From Tubulanus polymorphus (lineage: Eukaryota > Nemertea > Palaeonemertea > Tubulaniformes > Tubulanidae), in contig NC_134035.1 in assembly GCF_964204645.1 (NCBI RefSeq), positions 9,238,501 to 9,302,500 of the forward strand: DNA of 64,000 nt. Reading direction: 5' to 3'. A program made the translations under genes and the position numbers. The notes beneath the pieces were generated by a model. That model did no database searches. It had not been told where the DNA came from and saw only the letters and a program-made list of their open reading frames with translations. This document shows positions 36,441 to 46,299 of this stretch, piece after piece; position 1 is the first letter of the stretch; the number at the start of each line of letters is the position of its first letter.

Positions 36441-38107
36441 AATTTCAGACTTCAGACTAAAATGGTGAATGTCTGAAAGGGTTGGGGCCAAAATAATGAG
36501 TGATACTTTTCCTAAACACGTCGCATTTTGAGACATAGAACTTACTTCATGCGGAACTACACAAACAGGTTCCGTTTATGAAAGTAAGAGCCGATACAGG
36601 TGTGAATTCAAGTATTAACGCCGATTAATTCTAGCAAATATTTATTCTCGGAAATTCCTCTCTGATCCCTGCCCCTTAAGGACCAGTAAACACTTTCGAT
36701 AAACGTTTAACGCATAAAAACCCGTGCGTAGGAAATTCCTCTGTATTCGACAAAATCATGCTGTTTCTCAAGAATGGAAATTTTCCTTTCAATATCCGAT
36801 TATGCTGAATACGGGTTTACAAGTTGAAACCAAGTAGAAGTTAACTATTTATTTGTCGCACGAGCTTTTATCAGGTGAATGAGTATAGTCAATAAAAAAA
36901 CAACAGTATTTATAGGTAGACTGACAATATTTACAGAGAACTGAGTGAGAAGAGTAATATTACAAATAAATGATAAGTGACGTGATAATTAATAATAGCT
37001 TCTATTCATTAGAAGCGAAAGCTTGTGTGACAAATAAATAGTTAACCTATACAGTACTACTCGTCTCGTAACTTATTTTAAACCTGGTTAACACGGCTAC
37101 TCTACGAATATTCTCAAGTTGAAACCAAGAAGTCTTTCTAAAGACTGCTCTCACGTCTAACGAAAACCAGTCCACCAATTATGGATCCAAAATTTTTAGA
37201 TTTTATTCCTGGAACCCCTGGTACTTGTTTCATTGGTGACTATCAAAATCTTACTTCCAGTATTCAGGGACGAATTTAAGGGGTAAAGTCTCAGGGCTCC
37301 GAGAGGAGGACCTTTCCGCTGTGGTTGCCCTTTTGGTCGATACAAAAATTGTTAAAATCTGCCAACTGAAAATTCATTCTTTGGCAAATTGCATATTTTC
37401 GGATGCATTTCTCGTCCAATCCCTCGGACATACCCCACACGGCCAATGACATGGCTGCTTTATCTAAAAATGCTTTTCCTTTCTTCTGGACCCCGGCCTT
37501 CCCAATTGCCTAGATCGACCCTTGCCGGTACCGTGGAGCTGGATCCTGTAAATCAGTCCACTTTAGTATCTCTTCAATAGAACTTTCTTGCGAATATCGT
37601 ATATAAACATGATTGCCCTACAAACGATATTGAAATCGCCTCTAGACGCTCTCTCTCCTCCCGAGGTCTGGATGTTATTGCTGTAGCGGTGAAAAGAATG
37701 TTTTTGATGCAACAACTCTGAATGAACTCGAAACATCTGATATATGCACAGATTCAGGCAGAAATGTTCTTTATTGGTTCGATACCCGAGAGAAGTGATT
37801 GATGTGATAAATCTATTCCTCATGCTAATACTACAACGAGGAGAGTCAACTGTCGACTCGACTGACGCTGCTAACAATTTCTTCAATTATGCCGCAGCAA
37901 GAGAAAGTGAGACTGTCGGCCTCCCTGACGACACCTCGGCCTGCCTGCTGTATGTGTAAGCCGAGGTGAGTCAGGCAAATAGATCGCACAGGTTGCTGTT
38001 ATACTTAATGAATTATATCCGGGCATCGAGTATTTAAAGAGGGCGTGTCGAAAATGTCACAACTCTCAGCGCTCAAATTTTGAATCACAACAAACCATCA
38101 ACTAGTA

Positions 38108-38527
38108 CAGGGTCCCTACAGATCGGTCATTCCTTGATAAGCCTTTAAGGAGTTTTAGAAAATATTTCTTATTTCGAGGAAGTGTCTGCGTCACTTTCAC
38201 ATCCTGATTACTATAGACTCCTCCTAAATCGTATTGTTTATCTCAGTAAACCGATAATTTGGTGGATTTATGAGCCTATCTATATTCTTGACATTACTAA
38301 GCTCAGTTTCTAATTCGGTAACCGCCTAATTGGGTGAAAAAAGATCCTGGTACCGACTGTACCGATTTAGGCGTAGTCGAATGTAGGGCCTGCAACCTCT
38401 GAAGGCCTATTTCTCAAAATTGAGTTTTTCTAGTTTCTGACCTGTCAGATTAAAGTAGTTCCAAGCAACTTCAAAAGCATTTTTAGAAAGAGTATTTAAG
38501 AAATCATAGTCCTCATGTAAGGAGTCA
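38108..38527. mobile_element. hAT-like MITE of the CAGGGTCCCTA family
   Basis: Begins CAGGGTCCCTACAGATCGGT and keeps the family body; the right end is eroded and interrupted by a short AGGAGTCATAGTCCTC duplication. Confidence 0.5.
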
Positions 38528-38975
38528 TAGTCCTCCCGTAAGGAGGGTGGGTCTAAAATTTCATAATTCTCGGTTAACAAATCATGAATCATTACAAATG
38601 ATCGACTAGTATTATAGGTAAGGTAGATCCGGTGATCGCGCTATGGACCCACTTCACTGACACAGCTGACGAAAATATTTCCGGCCCCGATATCAGAACT
38701 CTGGTAAATAAAAGCCGGAAATCATAGTCATTGACGATGAATCGATTTTATCGTTAAATCAATTAGAAATGTTTAACTACACGAATCGTCGGAATCGTTT
38801 CCCGAATCGTTTCCGGAATCACCGGCGTATTTGAACAATCAATCTTTATAGAACAATGACGACTACATGATCTAATCTGACGAGAGGCCACATTCCATAC
38901 TCGCATTCCTGACGCTACGTTTTAAACAAACGGATCTCTATTCCTCAGGCGTGCTTCGCTAACAACTTAAACAGC

Positions 38976-39385
38976 CAGGGTCCCTATAGATCGGTCATTC
39001 CTGGATATAAGTCTTCGAGGAGTTTTGAAGGAGCAAATTTTATATTTCAAGGAAGCGTCTACAATTACTGTTAACTCCTCCTAAATCGGTACTGCTTATC
39101 CCAGTAAACCCATTATTTCCACGGTTTTGAAAGCAAATCTTTATTCTTGACACTACCTAAATTGGGTTTCTGATTTGGTCACCACCTAATAGGGTAACAA
39201 AAAGATCCTGATTTCAACTACCGATTTAGGAGTAGTCTACTTTACAACTTCTGAAGTATCTAATCACCTATTCCTCAAAATTGAAGAGGAGCTTTAAAGA
39301 AGTTTCTGACATTTTGCACTAATTAAAGGAGTTTCAAGCACCTTCATAAGCAATTTCTGTTTCAAGGAGTCGTCTAGGGACCCTG
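38976..39385. mobile_element. hAT-like MITE of the CAGGGTCCCTA family, intact ends
   Basis: 410 bp from CAGGGTCCCTATAGATCGGT to GTCTAGGGACCCTG, i.e. inverted CAGGGTCCCTA ends. Non-coding. The best copy of the family in the window; a left-end piece also lies in intron 13 of the catenin gene from 13695. Confidence 0.65.
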
Positions 39386-41184
39386 ATAAAGAGACCCTCA
39401 AAATCTTCGAAATAACAAAAACTTTGGAAAGTAAATACACAGAACAAGAAAACCAAAGAGAGGTTAAACGGCAGGATCTGAAGTTTAATGGGTTCTATTT
39501 TCTAAGTTGACGAGACTTGCATGCGACGAGGCCACTTAATCGGCGTTAGAAAGTAAACTACCAGATTCGAAATTCAAAGGGCATTTCTAAAGTGGACAGG
39601 GCCACTGAATCGGTGTGTAATAATAAGACATAGGAGTACAGCATGGATCAGGCAAGCGTGCAAATGCTGTCCGTACTATACTGAGTTCTCGAGGCGTGGA
39701 ACTCATTGACGAGATTCTCCATTCTTTTAACTCATAAACCTGTCCTATATTCGCGATACTCGAAACGCTCTTCTGATATACGACGTGACATTTTTGTCGG
39801 TGACAAAAATTCACCCGAGAAATTCCGTTTATTTGCGATCTATTCAAGACGCGATATCCTTAAACAAACGCGCGCGGTTTTTTTTACTATTGAATCACCG
39901 CGCGATATTCCGCGTAGAACTATATATACAGTCAAAAAGTGTCAAGGCTTCGAAATGATTGGTGCATTATTTATAAAACATTAAACACGGCTTTAGAATT
40001 CAGAACCTTGTCAACTGACGGCGTAAATATATAGATAGATATAGATATAGGTAGGTAGGTAGGTATGCCCTCCTAATGGGCCGACAACTCGATCCCGATA
40101 AACCTGAGACTCGTTTGATTTAATTCAATTAAAGCAAAGCGAAAAGAACTTCCCACAATTTTCCACAAATCGTCGAATAGAATTCCCCACATTCCCTAAC
40201 ACAACATGAAAACTGCTTCAACTTAGAATAACCTGTACACTTAAACACGTGAACGACTAAAACTCAATATAGGCGTCATACACATCTAAATGACTTTACA
40301 ACTTACCTTTAAGAAATTGAAAAGACAAACATCACTTTGGACTGTAGAGATGTCTGTGTCTAGTCTACGAGCAATTATCTAACGTTTGATAATTGCTCGT
40401 AGGTCCAGTTAAGCGTCAGTTACTGTTACCTCCTAGTTAAGATCAGGGTCCAGTTTCACGAAAAAGTTAAACTCACATTTTTGGTGTATTTGCTATTGGT
40501 TACTTCATGTTTCCAATGATGACAACAATTCAAACTTAACCGTTTTAGGCTTAAATTTTTTCGTGAAACCGGGCCCAGTACAGTTTCAACTCTAAACCTT
40601 AACCAACGAACGTACTGAGTCCGCGGTATCTATAGAGATAGTCCAAAATGTTGCGTCTTTTAACATTTGATTTTTCTTGATAAATAATTACATTTCGAAA
40701 TGTTGTTATTCGTGAAAAGGGTTTTAATGCGTAATTCACGACGCCTTACGGAACCGTACTTAGATTCAGAAACGACATTTAGTCGTTTTGCACTGAAATT
40801 ACACGTTACCATGACAGCAAAAAGCGAAAAGCTTAATTATTAACAATAGACAATTCCGGACCACGGGAGACACATAAAAGATGAAATTTAGCGACGTAAA
40901 CTGTCAGTATTGATACCTTACCTCCAGAAAATATCAACCTGCAGTACACGTCGACACGAGGTAATTTACACGATGTAGTTATAATCCAATTGTTTTTACG
41001 GTTACGAAATAATCCGCTTATTTTATATCCACCGATTGTATTAAATATGTACGTCCCGCAGAAAAGTCGAAAACGAAACAACACCGCACTGAAACGAAAA
41101 CAACCGCAAAGAAATTAATTAAAGTGAATGAGCAGAAACCAGTTCTATAGTTTCTGAATGCGGGTTTGAAAATACACTACGTAC

Positions 41185-41550
41185 TTTCAACTCGGAGTTA
41201 ATCTAGTACCCGTGGCACTGAATCCAGCAATATCAACTATTTTGAAACAAAATGTTTTCCTCAATTGGAAATACCCTCATTTCAACTCAAGAGTTAACTC
41301 TAATTCCTGTGGAACTGAATCAAGGGATATCAACTCTTTTAGACAAAATTTTCTCAATTGAAAATAACTCATTTCAACGCACAGTTAACTCTAATACCTG
41401 TGGAACTGAATCCAGCAATATCCACTCTTTTCAGATACAAAATGTTTTTCTCAAATGAAAATCAACTCATTTTAACTCAGAGTTAACACTTATTCACAAC
41501 TGTGGAACTGAATCCAGACAACTCTTTTCATATAAAATATTTTTCTCTAT
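41185..41550. repeat. ~107-bp tandem repeat, about four diverged copies
   Basis: Each copy has TGTGGAACTGAATCCAGCAA, then ACTCTTTTCAGATACAAAAT and TCAACTCAGAGTTAACTCTA. Copies differ by several percent and by small indels. Confidence 0.7.
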
Positions 41551-43160
41551 ATACGGTATAGGCTTATAAAGAAATGATTCTGAAATTCCATTGAAATAAC
41601 AGTATGAAAATGGACTACGCTAACCTTAAGTAGTTCTTGTTATTTCACCACAATAATAATCACAATCAGGAGGCCGAATTGTATGAAATAGAATCTGTTT
41701 AATATCAGATGGCCTTCTAGTGGGAAGGGTATAGGCTACCACCACGCGCATATAAATCACCGAGAATACCTCTAAATCATGTTATCTTTAAGACATGTAG
41801 TACTTGATAAAACAGAAGTCAGAGTTGAAGACAACATTCCATAGATTCATATTCCATTCTATAACGAATTCCAAAGTGTCACTGACTAACCTAAATGCTA
41901 TGGGGGGGGATGAAATTAGCCGAATTATCCACCGCTAATCAACTGAATTGTGTGAATACAAGTGTAACAGCCACACACGCCTAATAGATAATAGTTAGGC
42001 GTATACTACAGGACACATTGATTAATAGTAAGGCCTATTTGATGTCATTAAAGTAATCTAAATTAGTCATAACAGAATAGTCGAAGATATAATAATGGAA
42101 AGTTGTGTGACTATATTAGGACTACGACAGGACAAGTGAATCTTGACCTATTTATTTTTACTATATCAACACTCGAAATATTCAAATATTGGCCGAACCC
42201 CAACAACCTACGACTACGAAGACTTCAACCGACGCATTTTATCCCTGATGTAAGGTTAACACAACAATAGATTTTAACCAAGTGAAAGGCGTGATTGTAG
42301 GCTAGACTGGTTCCAATAATTGGCAATCAACCAGCGTGTGCATGTGCACTGTTCTAATAATGCTGCAAATTGAATGAGTCTTTAACTACTGAATAAGATT
42401 GTTCAACCAAAAGATCCTGATTGCGAATGTGACCGCGAAAATGTAATTTTACAAAATGCAGGACGGTTAGGGGTGGGACTACACTGCTTTAGGCTAAATC
42501 TGTGTGTGTCCCCAAATTGTGGAACTTACTACCTGCCTTACCCAAATTCTCTGAGCTGGCCAAGCTGCTTCCCCATAGGGTTTTAGGTAGACTAACATAA
42601 TCATACAACTGATTCAGATTTCGCTGGTATTTAGAAATCCAAGTGATATTTACGGGGAATCGAGCATCCACAGAACTATTATTAGATTAACTCAACATTA
42701 TTTAATTTACTACTACAATACAAGACTCAACCCGGAAGTGATTTCTTACGGCTAATTGATCAATTTCTAATTAACGAACGGGCTTCAATTTTACATATCT
42801 ATTGCCACCCTAATAAAAACCTCTATTTTCACTACCTGATTAAAATTGTGATTCAACTTGCCGCTGTTCAATCGCCATATAATCCACGAATATAATATCC
42901 GAAAATCATCGAAATACCGCAAAACAGCCAGTGTCCACCATCTTGTTTGTGTTGGCTGTTCCGATGTTTGGATTTGTCATCCCTCCGCTTCAATAACCCT
43001 AACCGTAATCTGCAGCGGGGTGAAACCTATTATCGAACAGCCAGTAGTAATAGTCCACGCGATCGTCGCAAGGTAGCAGCATCGGCCGGGAAATTTTAAT
43101 GTCCGAAGGCGCGGATTTTCAACCACAGAGGGCTCACCGATTAGAGCAGTACAGATTTAT

Positions 43161-43260
43161 GTAAAAACAATAATCTATTACTTCAATGTCTATAGTATAT
43201 ATAGTATATTATCATTTTATATACATTATAGACATTGGATTAATAGATTACCGTTTTTAC
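43161..43260. repeat. 100-bp near-perfect hairpin
   Basis: Left arm GTAAAAACAATAATCTATTA and ATGTCTATAGTATAT pair with right arm ATATACATTATAGACAT and TAATAGATTACCGTTTTTAC; about 40 bp per arm around a short AT-rich loop. Could be a tiny MITE or a hairpin RNA. Confidence 0.65.
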
Positions 43261-43399
43261 ATTAATCTAATCTGATACGAGCCGTCAACGGCCTCCGTTA
43301 TTTTGAAAACGCTTCTTAGTTAAATTTTTAACAAACTATACATTTTGAATGACCAAAAATATTCATTCTAGGTGTTACATTTTTACTTCCCGAATACTG

Positions 43400-43720
43400 C
43401 CTCACAGCGCCTGTGGTCGTCGGAGTGGGAAATCATGTACGCGGCACGGCCGGCGGATCAGCACAGCCGCCGCCGGGTGTGGCTAAGGAGAGTCGTTTCG
43501 GCACCCCAGTAGTAAGAGGCTTGATTACCGGGCATGGACTACCAGGTGGGTGGTGTGTGTTGGAAACTATAGTTAAAATTCGGAATATTCAAGCTACAAA
43601 TCCCGCGGGCAAGAGGCGAGTCGACCGGGCACCGTCGCCTGCCTGGTGGCGTCGGCGGCATCTTCTCGTCGGGGCATGGTAGGAGTAATCGGCCCGGAAA
43701 AGCGAGTGAATCATTATTCC
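43400..43720. other. GC- and CpG-rich patch, possible promoter or 5' exon
   Basis: Stands out from the AT-rich surroundings, with GCCGCCGCCGGG and several open frames on both strands. One plus-strand frame reads to CATGGACTACCAG followed by gtgggt, a donor-like site. I cannot assign a product. Confidence 0.3.
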
Positions 43721-44121
43721 TATCAGAGGCGCGATACTCGCTTTCTTCTATTTTCCATTGATTAATACCGAGGTAACATGAAATTAGCTGATTATGGAGA
43801 ATATTTGTTATTCGACACATGATGCCTTCAGTACACGTAAACCATAAGACGGCCGCCTGGAAAGTACACACACATATCGTTTTTTCGATTATAGTTGACT
43901 TCTGGACCAGCCTCAACCGATCCCGTTTACGAATCCATTGAATGACCATTTTGCTAAATAAAACAACTGTATTCTCATTTAATTTCTTTTTTTTTTATTA
44001 TGGAAAGGAAATAAATATAAAGAATTCCAACTCTTTTTTATTTAACGTAAATACAAAACAATATCACAAAAATAAAGCGATATGTATCACTTGTGTGTGT
44101 GTATGTATTGAGCAGACTCGT

Positions 44122-44652
44122 TTATTCTATTTCGACTGATTCCGGAATTTTATTGAAATTGCGCAAAAAGATGACTAGATCTTCGTACGAAATGAGTGTC
44201 GCGAGATGTGGTCGAAACGGATGAAAGTTAAGTAGTTTCTCCGATGCTTGAACGATCAATGACCGGTCGACGATCAGACGAACGTCCGCCGCAGACGGAT
44301 ACATGAACGAAAACGGTGTAACACAGCCAGGGTTTGATTTGAGTATTTCTAGTAAATCGGTCGTAGTCGCGAAAGATAAGTTACGATGCGCTTTCAAATT
44401 GGTTTTAAGACGTTTCAAATCGACAGGGGAATCTTCGCGCGTAATGACGAAATAGAATTCGCCTTTGCGGTCTTTCAAAAACAAGTTCTTACAGAAGATC
44501 CCGGGGTTTGGATCGTTTTGCCGGTCGCTCTCCCTATAAACGACCGTCCGGACGCGAATTCCCAGATTACGGAGGGCGAGATGCAGATCGGGGTTAGGGA
44601 TCCCCCGATCTACGTCCCATCCTCCGCCAGACGTGTCCGAAATCGACTCCAC
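44122..44652 (-). CDS. PRORSD1: PrdX/ProX-type aminoacyl-tRNA deacylase domain protein (PRORSD1-like), 5' end unresolved
   Basis: Resembles the prolyl-tRNA-synthetase-associated editing domain (YbaK/ProX superfamily), which clears misacylated tRNA such as Ala-tRNA(Pro). Seen: CKNLFLKDRKGEFYFVITRE (family KNLFLKD motif with its lysine), LSFATTTDLLEILKSNPGCV then TPFSF (the G-x-x-x-P loop), a VDRSLI strand and FHPFRPHLATL near the end (family FHP...T). The end SVEIE with TAA at 44122-44124 fits the family length of about 170 aa. Odd: the frame is open back to a TGA at 44668-44670, but it has no in-frame ATG; 44652 is a GTG. The usual HPEVFTVEEM-like segment before KNLFL is replaced by RESDRQNDPNPGIF. 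Either a 5' exon is missing, the start is non-AUG, or it is a decayed copy. Domain call fairly sure, gene model not. Confidence 0.7.
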   Translation of the reverse strand: MESISDTSGGGWDVDRGIPNPDLHLALRNLGIRVRTVVYRESDRQNDPNPGIFCKNLFLKDRKGEFYFVITREDSPVDLKRLKTNLKAHRNLSFATTTDLLEILKSNPGCVTPFSFMYPSAADVRLIVDRSLIVQASEKLLNFHPFRPHLATLISYEDLVIFLRNFNKIPESVEIE

Positions 44653-44807
44653 GCCGTCGACACCGGATCAAATGGGAACCGGTGACTCCCGGGAAATTCA
44701 TAATCTATACCACGCTTCTCTCGCAGAGTTCATTTTGGCGGGAAGAAAATCGGTGACTCTGTCAACGGAGAAACGATCTGATTCATGATCTGATTGTTGG
44801 ATTCACA

Positions 44808-44905
44808 TTATTCTGGTAAATGCAGTCTCAAATGCCGTAAATTCATCGCGTAGGTCTGGTTTCCGAGAGAGTAAGTCGACTGTCGAAACAGGTCGTCATT
44901 TCCAT
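44808..44905 (-). CDS. Possible terminal exon ending NLRHLRLHLPE-stop, unassigned
   Basis: Preceded by a good 3' splice site (tattttgcag at 44906-44915). In one frame it reads GNDDLFRQSTYSLGNQTYAM, then NLRHLRLHLPE and TAA at 44808. A second frame, beginning ATGGAAATGACG, is open for 20 codons. I do not recognise the product and cannot find its upstream exons. It may instead be untranslated sequence of the deacylase gene just downstream. Confidence 0.25.
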
Positions 44906-45514
44906 CTGCAAAATAAAAAGAAGCGGCGGCGATAAAAATGTGTTGTAATAAATTTAGTAATATAAAACAGTATAACGTAGACTACAGCTTGTATTTATTG
45001 CGTAGGTTTTATATATCAGATGTCCCCAGTGGATGACAAAATGTGGAGCGATAATTCATATCGATATATAGATATGTGTCGACCTCGCAGATGTTTTCGA
45101 TCACGCCATATAATCGTACACACACATATATATATATATATTCCTCGTGATAAGAATATCTCCAGGGCAGCTCTTTCACATACACACGATCCGGGGGCGT
45201 TAGAAACATATGTTGTTTTGGAACAGCGATTTAGCACAAAAACGACCACGCTTCCATAAACCTAGGTCACCATATACAGCATACAACGTCAACGACGCTT
45301 TAGTTTTTCCAATGGATAAACGTTATCGAAGATTCGATAACACTGTTTATGTGCGAAATGGCAGTTTACTAAAGGCTATAGCTCTTTAATATATACACAA
45401 GACAATATTCGTAAAATAGAGAATAGAACTCATTAACTAGACCTAAAAATGCTTATGTTAATTTAGGTTAGATTTAATTATCTACGCTGTTATAGCCCTA
45501 CCAAAACTCTTACC

Positions 45515-45796
45515 TTATTTCTTTTCCAAGTGTGGATGCTTGTTGTGTTCCATGTTATGCAGTTTTGTGACCAGTTTACGCGTATGACCGCACGTATCGG
45601 GATGGTTCGTGTTTTGGCTCGCTTCCTTCTTGCTTCTCATTTTTCCGCTCTTACCGGAGAACATATGCTTGTCGTGGTCGAACGTGTAGTGGTCGTACTC
45701 GTCGTAGCCTTCCATTTTCTTTTCTTGGCCTTCTAAAGTTTCTGGTGTACTAGTAACTTCAGTAACCGTAGTTTCTACAGGTTTCTCCTCGGACAT
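45515..45796 (-). CDS. NUPR1: NUPR1 (p8) homologue, small stress-response nuclear protein, 93 aa
   Basis: Nuclear protein 1 family: a small, intrinsically disordered, basic HMG-like chromatin protein induced by cell stress. The ATG at 45796 opens a single exon. Residues about 29-45 are the Tyr/Asp-rich block (YDEYDHYTFDHDKHMF). Residues about 47-80 hold the family core, SGKMRSKKEASQNTNHP and then GHTRKLVTKLHNMEHNK. This lines up with human RTKREAAANTNRP and GHERKLVTKLQNSERKK. The N-terminus is Glu/Thr-rich with no similarity I recognise. Length 93 versus 82 aa in human. TAA at 45515-45517 is followed after one base by a consensus donor (gtaagag), so the transcript probably has a 3' UTR intron. 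The upstream region has TATA and CCAAT boxes. Confidence 0.88.
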   Translation of the reverse strand: MSEEKPVETTVTEVTSTPETLEGQEKKMEGYDEYDHYTFDHDKHMFSGKSGKMRSKKEASQNTNHPDTCGHTRKLVTKLHNMEHNKHPHLEKK

Positions 45797-45874
45797 AAAA
45801 TGAACTATAACCGCGAACGCGACTCTTCAACTGTTTCAGGTTTGCAGACGAAATGAAACGCTACCGCGCTGGTG

Positions 45875-45882
45875 TTTATATA
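45875..45882 (-). promoter_or_regulatory. TATA box of the NUPR1 homologue
   Basis: TATATAAA on the minus strand, 79-86 nt upstream of the ATG at 45796. This spacing leaves room for a start site near 45850 and a 5' UTR of about 50 nt. A CCAAT box (plus-strand gccaat) lies at 45911-45916, about 30 nt upstream. Confidence 0.6.
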
Positions 45883-45896
45883 CGCAATAACAAACA

Positions 45897-46053
45897 TGAT
45901 GTCATCGGCAGCCAATCGGATTTATCGATGACTTATCAAAGTGCCCCGCTATTGGTTGAATTTATTTCTGACGCAATGACAAATGCTATTTTTAGACCCT
46001 GCCCTGGTGATTTAGTAAACACGGCAACGTGTTCCACGTCATGTCATTGCAAA
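45897..46053 (-). promoter_or_regulatory. Cluster of ATF/C-EBP-like and UPR-like motifs upstream of NUPR1
   Basis: TGATGTCA at 45897-45904 resembles an ATF/CREB site. ATTGCGTCA (minus) at 45969-45977 has the C/EBP-ATF composite form, ATTG half joined to a CGTCA half. TGACGTGG (minus) at 46034-46041 is the unfolded-protein-response element core. ATTGCAAA at 46046-46053 is C/EBP-like. Vertebrate NUPR1 is a known ATF4 target, which makes the cluster plausible; any one motif alone could be chance. Confidence 0.45.
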
Positions 46054-46299
46054 CAGCTGTCGCAATTGTGTGTCAATCGAACGTGTAATATTTACTGCGA
46101 ATTCGAGCTCGAATTTTCTCGAAACAGTAGCGTTCAATATTTTAGGAGTGGATTGTCGAGCAGACCCAGGCGGGAACACATTAATTTGGCATTAATGACA
46201 CCCTTTTTATTTCGATCTAAGAGTCTTGTGAAGCTAGTCCGATCCACTTTTATATCGCAGTAACAAAGATGAGGATCAAGAATTTTGCAGAGCGAACCG

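Larger units (their letters stand above)
34410..43160. other. Upstream region of the delta-catenin gene, no coding exon recognised
   Basis: Must contain at least one untranslated exon and the promoter of the gene, or they lie further up. Apart from the repeats listed separately, I see AT-rich sequence. A less AT-rich stretch at about 42850-43130 has CAAGATGGTGG on the minus strand (about 42936-42946), like a YY1 promoter site, and is a candidate start region; this is inference. Confidence 0.4.

Noticed and set aside
45853-46263. 136-aa open frame on the plus strand opposite the NUPR1 promoter
   Set aside because: It overlaps the TATA, CCAAT and stress-type motifs of the minus-strand gene, resembles no family I know and has no exon signals.
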